DNA of 35,657 bases. Origin: Pseudomonadales bacterium. Its GTDB lineage: Bacteria > Pseudomonadota > Gammaproteobacteria > Pseudomonadales > Pseudohongiellaceae. The position numbers and the translations under genes are program-made. Shown one piece after another: positions 22,532-32,919 of the stretch. The notes under the pieces are model-generated. The model worked only from the letters and a program-made list of their open reading frames with translations, ran no database searches and was not told where the DNA came from. The stretch covers positions 1-35,657 of the forward strand of contig JAJDVS010000015.1 in the NCBI GenBank assembly GCA_022825945.1, read 5' to 3'. Position 1 is the first letter of the stretch. The number at the start of each line of letters is the position of its first letter.

Positions 22532-24859
22532 TCAGTCGCCGGGAGCGGGCTGCGCAAGCACATCCCTGCCGCCATTGCTGTTCATGGCGGATACTACTCC
22601 CTGCTGTTCCATGGTTTCAATCATTCGCGCAGCGCGATTGTAGCCGATGCGGAGCTTGCGCTGGACCGCCGAGATGGAAGCCTTGCGCGATTCGGTGACA
22701 AAATGCACCGCCTGATCGTACAACTCATCGACTTCGCCCCCCTCGCCTTCTTCGGCTTCGGGCTGGAAATCCCGGTCGTTGCGGTCCACGGTAACCGCGT
22801 CGATGTATTCCGGTATCCCCCGCCGTTTCCAGTCCGCCACCACCCGGTGCACTTCCTCGTCGCTGACAAAGGCGCCGTGAACCCGGGTGGCGACGCCGCC
22901 GCCGGGAGGCAGGAAAAGCATGTCGCCGTTGCCGAGCAACTGCTCAGCGCCGCCTTCGCCGAGAATCGTGCGGGAATCCACCTTGGATTGCACCATGAAG
23001 GAGAGCCGGGTGGGAATATTGGCCTTGATCAGGCCGGTCAAGACATCCACCGAAGGCCGTTGGGTGGCGAGAATCAGGTGGATGCCGGCGGCCCTGGCTT
23101 TCTGGGCGATGCGGGCGACCAGTTCCTCGACCTTCTTGCCCACCACCATCATCATGTCGGCGAGTTCATCCACAATAACCACGATATTGGGCAGGGGCTC
23201 GAGTTCCGGGGCTTTCTGTTCCAGCGCAAGCAGCGCCGGGTCCGGCTGCCAGGTGGGGTCGAAAAGAGGCTTGCCTTCCCGGCGCGCCGCGGCGACTTTT
23301 TTGTTGAATCCCGAGAGATTTCTTACGCCCAAGGCCGACAGCAAGGCATAGCGGCGATCCATTTCCGATACGCACCAGCGCAGGCCATTGGCGGCGTCCT
23401 TCATGTCGGTGATCACCGGCGTGAGCAAATGGGGAATTCCCTCATACACCGACAGTTCCAGCATCTTGGGGTCGATCATGATCAGCCGCACCTGTTGCGG
23501 CGACGACTTGAACAGCAGACTCAGGATCATGGCGTTGATACCCACGGACTTGCCCGAGCCCGTGGTGCCCGCCACCAGCAGATGGGGCATCCTGCCCAGA
23601 TCGACAATGATCGGCTTGCCGAGAATGTCATGGCCAAGGGCGAGGCTGAGCCGGGCGTCCGCCCGGGCGAACTCGGTGCTTTCCAGCACCTGGCTGAGCC
23701 GGATCAGTTCCCGGTTTTCATTGGGAATTTCGATGCCGATCACATCGCGACCGGGAATATGCTCCACCACCCGCACCGAGGCCACCGCCAGGGAACGGGC
23801 CAGATCCCGCACCAGGCCGGTAATCCGGTTGCCCTTGACTCCCGCCGCGGGCTGTACTTCAAAACGGGTAATGACCGGCCCCGGCTTGATGGCGGTGACT
23901 TCCACTTCGATGCCGAAGTCCCGGAGTTTTTCCACCAGTTGGGCCGACATGTCCTTGAGTGCTTCCCGGGACTGGGCGCCATGTTCTTCCAGCGAGCCAG
24001 GATCGAGCAACTTGATGGAAGGCAGCTTGCCAGCGGCAGACCTGACATCGCTTTTCCCGCCCGCAGCGACGGCTGAATTGCCCCCGGAACGGGCCGGCAC
24101 CCTGTCGATGCTCGACGGCATGACGGGAGTGATACGCTGGCTCTTTTCTTTTGTCCTGCGCGACGCCTTGGCGATAATCGGCGTTTTGCGCTTTTTCGGC
24201 GACGCCGCCCCTGCCGCCCCAGGCGACCTCTCCACCGCCGGCTCATTGCTTTTGCGTTCCGCCCGGCGGCGCAGCATCACCGGGAACCGGCCCAGAATAC
24301 CCAGCAACCAGCGGTAGCCCCGCACCACAGCGCTGGCCCAGAAGATACTGAAGGAAAGCGTCAGGCCGATCAGCAACAATCCCAGGAACAGCAGGCTGCT
24401 GCCGAATCGCGCCAGGGCCAGCTCGCTCAGGCCGGCGAGCTGCTCGCCTACCACCCCGCCTGGGCCATGGCTGAGTGGTCCCGCGGAGTCAAAATGCAGA
24501 CTCGTCAGGCTGGCGCAGGCCACCAGCACCAGCAGCAGCCCCGCGATACGCAAGACCAGCAGGCCGCGCCCGCCCTCCCGGCCGGCGATGGCGGCATAGC
24601 AGTAGTACAACATCCAGGCCGGCGCCACGTAGGCCAGATAACCCAAAGTCAGATACAGTACATCCGCCAGCCAGGCGCCGGCGGGGCCGGCGACATTGAC
24701 GATCTCCCCGCCCGCGCCGGAACTGCTGAATCCCGGGTCCGCCGGAGAGTAGCTGAGCAGCGCCACCAGCAGAAAAACCGCGGCGAGAAAATTGAGCACG
24801 AGCAAACCATCCCGCAGCATGCGCGGCATGGCGATATTGCCTTCGCTCTCCCCATTCAC
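22532..24859 (-). CDS. ftsK: DNA translocase FtsK
   Basis: 775 aa, starting at GTG (24859); an ATG at 24829 is an alternative. The N-terminal domain has four to five membrane segments (about 17-180) anchoring it at the septum. A basic, Pro/Ser-rich linker follows (about 195-280). The motor domain has Walker A GTTGSGKSVG (431-440), Walker B NIVVIVDELADMMM (558-571) and TRLSFMVQSKVDSRTILGEGGAEQLLGNGDMLF. The C-terminal gamma winged helix (about 705-765) contains ISAVQRKLRIGYNRAARMIETME, which reads KOPS sites and activates XerCD at dif. It moves chromosome termini during division. It is the first gene of the ftsK-lolA-serS-cysG run and diverges from trxB. Confidence 0.96.
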   Translation of the reverse strand: MNGESEGNIAMPRMLRDGLLVLNFLAAVFLLVALLSYSPADPGFSSSGAGGEIVNVAGPAGAWLADVLYLTLGYLAYVAPAWMLYYCYAAIAGREGGRGLLVLRIAGLLLVLVACASLTSLHFDSAGPLSHGPGGVVGEQLAGLSELALARFGSSLLFLGLLLIGLTLSFSIFWASAVVRGYRWLLGILGRFPVMLRRRAERKSNEPAVERSPGAAGAASPKKRKTPIIAKASRRTKEKSQRITPVMPSSIDRVPARSGGNSAVAAGGKSDVRSAAGKLPSIKLLDPGSLEEHGAQSREALKDMSAQLVEKLRDFGIEVEVTAIKPGPVITRFEVQPAAGVKGNRITGLVRDLARSLAVASVRVVEHIPGRDVIGIEIPNENRELIRLSQVLESTEFARADARLSLALGHDILGKPIIVDLGRMPHLLVAGTTGSGKSVGINAMILSLLFKSSPQQVRLIMIDPKMLELSVYEGIPHLLTPVITDMKDAANGLRWCVSEMDRRYALLSALGVRNLSGFNKKVAAARREGKPLFDPTWQPDPALLALEQKAPELEPLPNIVVIVDELADMMMVVGKKVEELVARIAQKARAAGIHLILATQRPSVDVLTGLIKANIPTRLSFMVQSKVDSRTILGEGGAEQLLGNGDMLFLPPGGGVATRVHGAFVSDEEVHRVVADWKRRGIPEYIDAVTVDRNDRDFQPEAEEGEGGEVDELYDQAVHFVTESRKASISAVQRKLRIGYNRAARMIETMEQQGVVSAMNSNGGRDVLAQPAPGD

Positions 24860-24990
24860 CGGAATTACCGTTAATTCAAAATGTTAGGATGTAATACTAA
24901 AGCAATGCCTTAATTCAGGCAAAAACAGCCCCTGAACAGATTCCAGGAACCCTTATTCATTTATCGTCAATCCGCTCCGGCAGATGAGGA

Positions 24991-25017
24991 TTGCCAGGTC
25001 AAAAACCAGCATAATAG
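24991..25017 (+). promoter_or_regulatory. Possible promoter of trxB
   Basis: TTGCCA (24991-24996) and TAATAG (25012-25017) with a 15-base spacer, shorter than ideal. It lies 28 bases before the trxB start within the divergent ftsK/trxB region, which is relatively AT-rich on the ftsK side. Confidence 0.35.
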
Positions 25018-25992
<975 letters not shown>

Positions 25993-26002
25993 GCCTTCTC
26001 CC

Positions 26003-26704
26003 GTGCCTGTGTATCGCCTGCATCAAGCGGACCTGTCCTTTCCTCCCGCCTGCAAGGCCGAAGCCGGGCATAATGGCCTGCTTGCCGTGGGCGGCGACCT
26101 TCGCCCCGAGCGGCTGCTCAACGCCTACCGCCGGGGAATTTTTCCCTGGTACAGTGAAGGCATGGCGATACACTGGTACTCGCCCGACCCGCGCATGGTG
26201 CTGCAGCTCGGGGATCTGCGGGTATCGCGCTCCCTGCGCAAACTGATTCGCGGGCAGCGCTTCCGCATTACCATGAACCAGGCCTTTGCCGAAGTGATTG
26301 GCAATTGCGCCGGGCTCAGATGGCCCGGCACCTGGATCACCGATGACATGTATGTGGCCTATTGCCGGCTGCACGCCCTGGGCCACGCCCACTCGGTTGA
26401 AGTCTGGGAAGACGACAGCCTGATTGGCGGCCTGTACGGCGTCGGTATCGGCAGGATGTTTTTTGGCGAGTCCATGTTCAGTCTGGCAAGCAACGCCTCC
26501 AAACTCGCGCTGGAGAGGCTTGTGCGACAATTGCGCGAGTGGGAGTTCGAGTTGATCGACTGCCAGGAGGTTACCGACCACATGATCTCCCTGGGCGCCC
26601 GGAAAATGCCCCGGACCGAATTTCTCGGCCGGGTGGAGCGGCTGGTGCGCCAGACGCCGCCGTCCCACTGGGAATTCAGTCCTGCCGAAGGCGGAATCGA
26701 ATAA
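26003..26704 (+). CDS. aat: Leucyl/phenylalanyl-tRNA-protein transferase
   Basis: 233 aa from the GTG at 26003, where PVYRLHQADLSFPP matches the short N-terminus of the family. A longer frame from 25946 overlaps trxB. GLLAVGGDLRPERLLNAYRRGIFPWYS, WYSPDPRMVL, GTWITDDMYVAYCRLHALGHAHSVEVW, GGLYGVGIGRMFFGESMFS and LIDCQEVTDHMISLGA are diagnostic. It attaches Leu or Phe to N-terminal Arg or Lys of proteins, making them ClpS/ClpAP substrates. No Shine-Dalgarno sequence is clear, and translation may depend on coupling to trxB. The ate (bpt) gene that often follows aat is not here; ppk2 takes its place. Confidence 0.94.
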   Translation: MPVYRLHQADLSFPPACKAEAGHNGLLAVGGDLRPERLLNAYRRGIFPWYSEGMAIHWYSPDPRMVLQLGDLRVSRSLRKLIRGQRFRITMNQAFAEVIGNCAGLRWPGTWITDDMYVAYCRLHALGHAHSVEVWEDDSLIGGLYGVGIGRMFFGESMFSLASNASKLALERLVRQLREWEFELIDCQEVTDHMISLGARKMPRTEFLGRVERLVRQTPPSHWEFSPAEGGIE

Positions 26705-26733
26705 GCATGCGCCGAGCCTGCCACAGGCCATGA

Positions 26734-26768
26734 GAGACACACTGAAATGCAGCGAACTTGTGGGACAG
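26734..26768 (+). repeat. 35-bp dispersed repeat, copy B
   Basis: It begins GAGACACACTGAAATGCAG and ends TTGTGGGACAG, with 29 of 35 positions identical to copy A (6008-6042, minus strand). It lies between aat and ppk2, ending 21 bases before the ppk2 start and pointing toward it. It gives a false 20-residue N-terminal extension to ppk2 if the first ATG is used. Confidence 0.6.
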
Positions 26769-26789
26769 CACACTAGCCCGGAAAGAATC

Positions 26790-27599
26790 ATGAGCAAGTC
26801 CAGCAAGCAGAAGAAATCAGGGCCTGCAAATCACAAGACCTACCTCGCCGAACTGTTTCGCATGCAGGTCGAACTGGTGAAGCTGCAGGCCTGGATCAAG
26901 CACAAGGGCCTGAAAGTGGTGATTGTTTTTGAAGGCCGCGACGCCGCCGGCAAGGGCGGCGTCATCCAGCGGATCACCGAATACCTGAACCCGAGAATAT
27001 GCCGCGTGGTGGCCCTGCCCGCGCCGAATCCCCGGGAAAGCACCCAGTGGTACTTCCAGCGCTATGTGTATCACTTGCCTGCCGCCGGCGAAATGGTGCT
27101 GATGGACCGGAGCTGGTACAACCGCGCCGGCGTGGAGCATGTGATGGGCTTTTGCAACGAGGCGGAGTATCGCGGTTTTCTGCGGGACTGTCCGATATTC
27201 GAGCGCATGCTCGTCCGCTCGGGAATTATCCTGATCAAGTACTGGTTCTCGATTTCGGAAGCCGAGCAGGAACGCCGCTTCCGCTCCCGGGTCCGCAATC
27301 CGCACAAGCGCTGGAAACTGTCCTCCATCGATCTCGAGGCGCGGCAGCGCTGGGACGATTATTCACGGGCCAAGGACGAAATGTTCGCCCACTGCGATAT
27401 CGAGGAGGCGCCCTGGCATGTGGTCAATGCCGAAAGAAAGGAGGCCGCCAGGCTGAACTGCATCCATCATCTGCTGGGCCTGATTCCCTACCAGGACCTG
27501 ACGCCGGAAACCCCGGAGTTGCCGCCCCGCGGGAAAAGCAACCACCATCCCCGCCCGCCGGTGTCCGAGCAGCGCTTTATTCCGGAGCCTTACAAGTAA
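26790..27599 (+). CDS. ppk2: Polyphosphate kinase 2
   Basis: 269 aa from the ATG at 26790, preceded by GGAAAG. An upstream in-frame ATG (26730) is rejected because the intervening bases belong to a dispersed repeat. Walker A is FEGRDAAGKGG (47-57), the Walker B and lid region MDRSWYNRAGVEHVMGF (105-121), and FSISEAEQERRFRSR and DLEARQRWDDYSRAKDEMF are typical of single-domain PPK2. These enzymes transfer phosphate between polyphosphate and nucleoside di- or monophosphates. The length fits class I, but the NDP/NMP preference cannot be told from sequence by eye. It is convergent with cysS. Confidence 0.92.
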   Translation: MSKSSKQKKSGPANHKTYLAELFRMQVELVKLQAWIKHKGLKVVIVFEGRDAAGKGGVIQRITEYLNPRICRVVALPAPNPRESTQWYFQRYVYHLPAAGEMVLMDRSWYNRAGVEHVMGFCNEAEYRGFLRDCPIFERMLVRSGIILIKYWFSISEAEQERRFRSRVRNPHKRWKLSSIDLEARQRWDDYSRAKDEMFAHCDIEEAPWHVVNAERKEAARLNCIHHLLGLIPYQDLTPETPELPPRGKSNHHPRPPVSEQRFIPEPYK

Positions 27600-27621
27600 A
27601 TCCCGACGCTGCCCGCCGGGT

Positions 27622-29025
27622 TCAGGAAGACGCCTTCTCCAGGCGCCAGACTGTTTTTCCGGCGCCGTCTTCCACAACAATATTCATGGCGCTGAGCTGG
27701 TCGCGGATGCGGTCGGCTTCCGGCCAGTTCTTTTCGGCCCGGGCGTGGTTTCTGGCGGCCACCAGGGATTCGATGCGGGCGGTGTCGAGCTGTTCCGAAT
27801 CGGCTCCGCGCAACCAGGCTTCCGGCTCGGCCTGGAGGATGCCGAGCACATCCCCGAGTCGTACGAGCAGGCGCCCGAGTTCGGCCGCGGCGGGCAGATT
27901 TTCCCCCTTGATCCGGTTGATTTCCCGAGCGAGGTCGAACAGCGTGCGAATCGCCACCGGGGTATTGAAATCATCGTCCATGGCGGCGTTGAAAGCGCGC
28001 TCGTAAGCGCTGTTGACCCGCATTCTCGCCGCCGGCAAATCGAGGCCCTGGAGCGCGGTATACAGACGCCGCAGCGCGCTGGTGGATCGGGCCATGGCCT
28101 GCTCCGACCAGTTCAGCGGGCTGCGGTAATGGCTGGAAACAAGAAACAGCCGCACGACTTCGGCCTCGTATCGGGAGAGAACTTCGCGCACGGTGAAAAA
28201 ATTGCCCAGGGATTTGGACATCTTCTCATTGTCGATGCGCAGGGGTCCGTTGTGCATCCACACATTGGCGAATCGCTGGCCGGTGGCGGCCACGGACTGG
28301 GCGATTTCATTTTCGTGATGGGGAAAAACGAGATCGGTGCCGCCGCCGTGAATATCGAAATGCCCTCCCAGGGTCTTGCAGGACATGGCGGAACATTCGA
28401 TATGCCAGCCCGGCCTGCCGTAGCCCCAGGGCGAGTCCCAGCCCACGCCTTCATCGGACGATGACTTCCACAGGGCGAAATCCCGCGGGTCGCGCTTGAG
28501 TTCGCCGGGCTCCACCCGGGCGCCGCTGAGCAACTCATCCAGATTCTTGTTCGAAAGCCTGCCGTATTCGGGAAATCGCAATACGGAAAAATACACGTCG
28601 CCATTATCCGCCCGGTAGGCGAATTCCCGATGCACCAGGGTTTCGATCATCGCGATGATCTCCTCCATATGCACCGTTGCCCGGGGTTCCACGTCCGGCG
28701 GCAGGATTCCCAGGGCGCGTTCATCCTCGTGCATGGCGGCAATGAAGCGCCCGGTCAGGTCGGTGAAAAGTTCCCCGTTTTCCTCCGCCCGGGCGAGAAT
28801 CTTGTCGTCGATGTCAGTGATGTTGCGCACATAGGTCACTTCCAATCCCCTGGCTCGCAAATGGCGCACCACGATGTCAAAGGCCATCAGGCAGCGGGCG
28901 TGGCCAAGATGGCAGTAATCGTAGGTGGTGATGCCGCAGACATAGATTTTCACCTTGCCGGCTTCAATGGGCTCTAATTTTTCCTTGCGCCGGGTGAGGG
29001 TGTTGTAGATCGAAAGCATTATCAT
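27622..29025 (-). CDS. cysS: Cysteinyl-tRNA synthetase
   Basis: 467 aa from the ATG at 29025, which overlaps the glnS stop as ATGA. A start two codons later (29019, MLSIYNTL) matches the family N-terminus equally well. [18 protein letters not shown] has the zinc ligand Cys30 and HLGH in place of [16 protein letters not shown] (Cys211) and PHHENE (His236, Glu240) complete the zinc site, and [10 protein letters not shown] (268-) is the KMSKS loop. The C-terminal DALR and anticodon domains follow. It charges tRNA-Cys. It is probably cotranscribed with glnS upstream. Confidence 0.96.
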   Translation of the reverse strand: MIMLSIYNTLTRRKEKLEPIEAGKVKIYVCGITTYDYCHLGHARCLMAFDIVVRHLRARGLEVTYVRNITDIDDKILARAEENGELFTDLTGRFIAAMHEDERALGILPPDVEPRATVHMEEIIAMIETLVHREFAYRADNGDVYFSVLRFPEYGRLSNKNLDELLSGARVEPGELKRDPRDFALWKSSSDEGVGWDSPWGYGRPGWHIECSAMSCKTLGGHFDIHGGGTDLVFPHHENEIAQSVAATGQRFANVWMHNGPLRIDNEKMSKSLGNFFTVREVLSRYEAEVVRLFLVSSHYRSPLNWSEQAMARSTSALRRLYTALQGLDLPAARMRVNSAYERAFNAAMDDDFNTPVAIRTLFDLAREINRIKGENLPAAAELGRLLVRLGDVLGILQAEPEAWLRGADSEQLDTARIESLVAARNHARAEKNWPEADRIRDQLSAMNIVVEDGAGKTVWRLEKASS

Positions 29026-30770
29026 GTTTCCGTGTTTCTGGCGGCTGAGGCTGAAACTCGCCCCCAGATATCCCGCAGGCCGATGGTGCGATTGAAAACC
29101 GGCGCGCCGCCGGATTCGGCTTCGCGGTCACGACGGAAGTATCCCACGCGCTCGAACTGGAAGTGGTCGCCAGCCTCCGCGGCAAGTGCGGCGGGCTCCA
29201 GCAGGCAGCCCTCGATCTGCTCCAGTGAATCCGGGTTGAGCCCTGCCATGGCCTCCTCGACATTTTTCGGCGCCGGATTTTCCTCGATAAACAGGCGGTC
29301 ATACAGGCGCAGGGTGACTTTTTCCGCCGTGGCAAGAGAGACCCAGTGAATCACGCCCTTGACCTTGCGGCCTTCCGGGCGCTTGCCCAGGGTGTCGAAG
29401 TCAACGCCGCAATGCAATTCGGTGATTTCCCCGGCGGCGTCGCGAAACACTTCCTCGCAGCGAATCACATAAGCCCCCCGCAGGCGCACTTCGCCGCCGG
29501 CGATCAGACGCTTGAAGCCGGGCGGCGGATCGGCGGCAAAATCTTCCCGTTCGATGCAGATTTCCCGGCTCAGGGGCACTTCCCGGCGGCCGAGTTCTTC
29601 GCGCTTGGGATGGCAGGGGATTTGCAGAATGTCCCGGCGGCCTTCGTCGAAATTGCGCAGCACTACCTTCAGCGGCCGCAGCACGCACATCGCCCGGGGG
29701 GCCTTGTGGTCCAGGTCTTCCCGCACCGAATGTTCCAGCATGGCGATATCCACCAGGCTCTCGCTGCGGGCCACGCCCACCGCCTCGCAAAAGTTGCGGA
29801 TGGACGCGGGGGTAAAGCCCCGCCGCCGCATGCCGGCGAGCGTGGGCATGCGCGGGTCGTCCCAGCCGGCCACCCTGCCCTCTTCCACCAGCGCCCGCAG
29901 GAACCGCTTGCCCAGCATGGTGTAGCTGATGCGCAGCTTGGCGAATTCGGTCTGTTCGGGCAGCGCCCAGGGCGCGGCCGCATCGCCCGGCTCGCCGGCG
30001 GTGCGCAGGGAATCGGGGTCAAGCTGTTGCAGAATCCAGTCGTACAGCGGGCGATGGTCCTCGAATTCCAGGGTGCACAGGGAATGGGTGATGTTCTCCA
30101 GGGCATCGGAGATGCAGTGGGCATAGTCGTAAGTCGGATAGATGCACCAGTTGGCGCCGGTCTGGTGATGTTCGGCGTGGCGGATGCGGTACAGGATCGG
30201 ATCGCGCAGGTTCATATTGGGCGCGGCCATGTCGATTTTCGCCCGCAGGCACAGTTCGCCGTCGGCAAACTCCCCCTGGCGCATTCTCGCAAACAGGTCG
30301 AGGCTTTCTTCCGGGTCGCGTTCGCGCCAGGGACTGTCCACTCCAGGCGCGATGAGCGTGCCGCGATACTCACGGGCCTGGCCGGGGCTCAGGGCGCAAA
30401 CATAGGCCCCATCATTGCGGATCAATTGTCTGGCGAATTCATACAAATGCTCAAAATACGACGAGGAATAGCGCACCTCGCCATACCAGCGGAAGCCGAG
30501 CCAGCGGATGTTTTCCTTGATGGCATCGACAAAATCCTGATTCTCCCTGAGTGGATTGGTATCGTCAAAACGAAGATTGCAATGGCCGCCGTATTCTTCA
30601 GCGAGTGAAAAATTGAGGCAGATCGACTTGGCGTGGCCAATGTGCAGATAGCCATTGGGCTCCGGCGGAAAGCGGGTGTGCACACGCCCGCCGTGCTTGC
30701 CCGAGGCGAGGTCCCGGGCAATCATCTGACGGATAAAGCCGGAAGGCGGCTGTGGCTCTGCTTCGTTCAT
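29022..30770 (-). CDS. glnS: Glutaminyl-tRNA synthetase
   Basis: 582 aa from the ATG at 30770; the longest frame begins at a TTG nine codons earlier. [22 protein letters not shown] contains HIGH (43-46). LRFDDTNP and [35 protein letters not shown] are diagnostic of GlnRS rather than GluRS. The KMSKS loop reads [10 protein letters not shown], with Gly where Ser is common. [20 protein letters not shown] and [12 protein letters not shown] follow, then the beta-barrel anticodon domains. It charges tRNA-Gln directly. The last bases overlap the cysS start (ATGA), so translation is likely coupled. It diverges from ppiB. Confidence 0.96.
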   Translation of the reverse strand: MNEAEPQPPSGFIRQMIARDLASGKHGGRVHTRFPPEPNGYLHIGHAKSICLNFSLAEEYGGHCNLRFDDTNPLRENQDFVDAIKENIRWLGFRWYGEVRYSSSYFEHLYEFARQLIRNDGAYVCALSPGQAREYRGTLIAPGVDSPWRERDPEESLDLFARMRQGEFADGELCLRAKIDMAAPNMNLRDPILYRIRHAEHHQTGANWCIYPTYDYAHCISDALENITHSLCTLEFEDHRPLYDWILQQLDPDSLRTAGEPGDAAAPWALPEQTEFAKLRISYTMLGKRFLRALVEEGRVAGWDDPRMPTLAGMRRRGFTPASIRNFCEAVGVARSESLVDIAMLEHSVREDLDHKAPRAMCVLRPLKVVLRNFDEGRRDILQIPCHPKREELGRREVPLSREICIEREDFAADPPPGFKRLIAGGEVRLRGAYVIRCEEVFRDAAGEITELHCGVDFDTLGKRPEGRKVKGVIHWVSLATAEKVTLRLYDRLFIEENPAPKNVEEAMAGLNPDSLEQIEGCLLEPAALAAEAGDHFQFERVGYFRRDREAESGGAPVFNRTIGLRDIWGRVSASAARNTET

Positions 30771-30871
30771 GGCTCTTGACTGATCAGATTTACACAAGGC
30801 ATCGCCACAGTCGAATGGGCATACCAGCTTTTTCCGGGAGGGGAAAAGGGTTTATTATAGCGGGGTTCCCG

Positions 30872-30892
30872 AAGCGGCTTCATCCGCCGCTT
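30872..30892 (+). other. Leader hairpin upstream of ppiB
   Basis: AAGCGGC (30872-30878), loop TTCATCC, GCCGCTT (30886-30892), within the glnS/ppiB divergent region. It is preceded by TATTAT (30853-30858), a possible -10. The hairpin could be a weak terminator or a 5' mRNA stem; neither is shown. Confidence 0.3.
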
Positions 30893-30931
30893 TCACTTTC
30901 CGATCCCGAACCTGGCTGCAAGGAAAATTCC

Positions 30932-31435
30932 GTGATAGCGATTACAACAAACCATGGCCTCATTCGTATAGAACTTGACTTTGACAAGGCGCCTCTGTCG
31001 GCGCGGAATTTTCAGGATTATGTGGAGCGGGGATTTTATGACGGGACCCTATTCCACCGGGTGATTGACGGCTTCATGATCCAGGGCGGCGGGCTGGCTT
31101 CGGGAATGCGCGAAAAACGCGGCGGGGCGCCAATTCAAAACGAAGCCGACAACGGCCTGAAAAACCTCACCGGCACACTGGCCATGGCGCGCACTTCCGA
31201 ACCCCATTCCGCCACTTCCCAGTTCTTTATCAATGTCGCCGACAACAGCTTTCTCGACCACCGCGGCAAATCGCCCAGCGGTTGGGGCTATGCGGTCTTC
31301 GGCAAGGTGATCGAAGGCATGGACGTGGTGAACCGGATCAAGACCTGCGTCACCACCGCCATGGGCGGCCACCGGGATGTGCCGGCGGAGGAAGTGATGA
31401 TTGAATCGGCCACAGTTGAGACTGGCGACGGTTGA
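30932..31435 (+). CDS. ppiB: Peptidyl-prolyl cis-trans isomerase, cyclophilin type (PpiB)
   Basis: 167 aa from the GTG at 30932, which follows AGGA by seven bases and gives the family start [15 protein letters not shown]. The longer frame from 30752 adds unrelated sequence. Cyclophilin motifs are [42 protein letters not shown] and [18 protein letters not shown]. There is no signal peptide, so it is the cytoplasmic isoform. Its TGA overlaps the lpxH TTG start, so translation is probably coupled. Confidence 0.94.
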   Translation: MIAITTNHGLIRIELDFDKAPLSARNFQDYVERGFYDGTLFHRVIDGFMIQGGGLASGMREKRGGAPIQNEADNGLKNLTGTLAMARTSEPHSATSQFFINVADNSFLDHRGKSPSGWGYAVFGKVIEGMDVVNRIKTCVTTAMGGHRDVPAEEVMIESATVETGDG

Positions 31436-32202
31436 GTATTGCGGCAGCCGTGTTGGAAGCGCCGGTTATTCTGATTTCCGATCTGCATCTGCAGGAATCG
31501 CGGCCTGACATCACCCGCGCATTCGTCGATTTCACCACCGGGCTTTCCGGGGCCTGCCGTGACTTCTTCGTGCTCGGCGACCTGTTCGAGTTGTGGCTTG
31601 GCGATGATGCGGAATCCCCGCTTGCCGCTACGGTGGCCAATACCCTGAGTGGGCTTGCCGGGCGCGGTGTCAATGTGTATCTGATGCACGGCAACCGGGA
31701 CTTTCTGCTGGGCGCCGATTTTGCGGAGCGTTGCGGCGCAGGTTTGATCGATGAGCCCCACGCGCTGCGCGTGGGCGATGCGCAGTGGCTTTTGCTCCAC
31801 GGCGATGTGCTTTGCACCGATGACACGGCCTATCTCGAGTTCCGCGCCATGGTGCGCAATCCCGCCTGGCGGCGGCAGTTTCTTTCACGGCCGCTTGCCG
31901 AACGCCGGGCCTGGGCCGAGCGGGCAAGGCAGGCAAGCAGGGAAGCCACCGCCGGCAAGGCCGCTGAAATAATGGACGTGAATCAGGACGCGGTGCTGGA
32001 GCTGATTCGCACCAGCGGTTGCCGCCGCATCCTCCACGGCCACACCCACCGTCCCGCGGTACACCAATTGCCCGCAACAGGCACATCGCCGGAACCAGCC
32101 ATCCGGGTCGTCCTCGGCGACTGGAACAGCCAAGGCTGGTATGCCGGGATTTCCAGCGAAGGGGTCAGGCTGGAAAGCTTCGCATTCCCGGGGCCTGCTT
32201 GA
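31432..32202 (+). CDS. lpxH: UDP-2,3-diacylglucosamine diphosphatase LpxH
   Basis: 256 aa with a TTG start overlapping the ppiB stop (TTGA); a GTG at 31450 is an alternative. Calcineurin-like metallophosphoesterase motifs: [49 protein letters not shown] and [12 protein letters not shown]. LpxH hydrolyses UDP-2,3-diacylglucosamine to lipid X in lipid A synthesis, acting at the inner membrane. The ppiB-lpxH order next to glnS and cysS is conserved in related genera as I recall. Its last 38 bases overlap the convergent DUF1289 gene. Confidence 0.94.
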   Translation: MSIAAAVLEAPVILISDLHLQESRPDITRAFVDFTTGLSGACRDFFVLGDLFELWLGDDAESPLAATVANTLSGLAGRGVNVYLMHGNRDFLLGADFAERCGAGLIDEPHALRVGDAQWLLLHGDVLCTDDTAYLEFRAMVRNPAWRRQFLSRPLAERRAWAERARQASREATAGKAAEIMDVNQDAVLELIRTSGCRRILHGHTHRPAVHQLPATGTSPEPAIRVVLGDWNSQGWYAGISSEGVRLESFAFPGPA

Positions 32203-32680
32203 TGGGAGCGATATAGCGGTCAAAATGGGCTTCGGACAGGCGCAGGAGTTCCTCATCGATCTGGGCGCTCAGGGAAGCCAGGTCGCTGGCGGCGTGGGCC
32301 GGCCGCAGGCGCACGCCGCAGCTTTCCAGACGGTCAATTCCGTCAAGGCCTTTCTTCAGCAGATTGTGCAACCAGCAAAAGGCCGACAAGTCCGGGTTGA
32401 ATGGAATTTTCTGGCGGCGCAGTTCCGCCCGCAGCCGGTCCGGCGCGGTAATCTGGAAGCGGGAATGGAGCAATTGCACGACCAATTGCTCGATGCGCGC
32501 AAGCACCGCGCCCTTGGCGGTCTCGTCGTAGCTGTTCCAGTGGATGACCTCCGCCGCATAGCGTTTGCAGCCGCGGCAGACGCGGTCTCCCAGGGAAGTA
32601 GTGGAACAGATGCCGATGCAGGGGGTTTTGACGGCTTTCATCGCAGGCGTAAAAGAGTGGACACGATTATTGTATCGCAT
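32165..32680 (-). CDS. DUF1289 domain protein
   Basis: 171 aa if it starts at the ATG at 32680, which has AAGGA eight bases upstream; an ATG at 32641 (MKAVKTPCIG) gives the more usual short start. The DUF1289 zinc-ribbon-like motif is TPCIGICSTTSLGDRVCRGCKRYAAEVIHW, with four cysteines. A helical tail of about 110 residues follows. The function of the family is unknown. It converges on lpxH and overlaps it by 38 bases, and it diverges from acnB. Confidence 0.82.
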   Translation of the reverse strand: MRYNNRVHSFTPAMKAVKTPCIGICSTTSLGDRVCRGCKRYAAEVIHWNSYDETAKGAVLARIEQLVVQLLHSRFQITAPDRLRAELRRQKIPFNPDLSAFCWLHNLLKKGLDGIDRLESCGVRLRPAHAASDLASLSAQIDEELLRLSEAHFDRYIAPIKQAPGMRSFPA

Positions 32681-32750
32681 TGGCGGATTCCTTGGCTTGG
32701 AACCATCGCCGTCTGGTGGACTGCGTGCGGCGGACGCCATAGATACATCC

Positions 32751-32814
32751 CCGCAGGCTTTGGGCTCGGCTTCCTGCGGCGCAGGCTCCCAGGAGCCTGC
32801 GCCGCAGGAATTTT
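32751..32814 (+). promoter_or_regulatory. Long palindrome with T-run in the acnB leader; possible attenuator
   Basis: A perfect 19-bp inverted repeat has left arm TTCCTGCGGCGCAGGCTCC (32771-32789), two central bases CA, and right arm GGAGCCTGCGCCGCAGGAA (32792-32810), directly followed by TTTT. Upstream CCGCAGG (32751-32757) can instead pair with CCTGCGG (32773-32779) of the left arm, a competing stem. It is about 105 bases before the acnB start. It resembles a terminator with an alternative anti-terminator fold, but no ligand or leader peptide was recognised. A repeat palindrome unrelated to acnB is also possible. Confidence 0.5.
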
Positions 32815-32919
32815 GAAATCAGCCCTCTCGTTCATCATCACTTCGCGTTGGACAGTTCTTCATGCAGACAAGCAGGGGTTGAATCACTTAAAATGGGAGT
32901 CTGTTTGGAGGAACTCAGA

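Noticed and set aside
22403-24076. Plus-strand 557-codon open frame opposite ftsK
   Set aside because: It is antisense to clear FtsK motor motifs, has His/Gly/Pro-rich shadow composition, and shows no domain.
26730-26789. N-terminal extension of PPK2 from the upstream ATG
   Set aside because: These codons fall in the 35-bp dispersed repeat, and the similar peptide upstream of the PETase-like gene is non-coding. The start at 26790 fits the family.
29346-30608. Plus-strand 420-codon open frame opposite glnS
   Set aside because: Antisense shadow of an unmistakable GlnRS.
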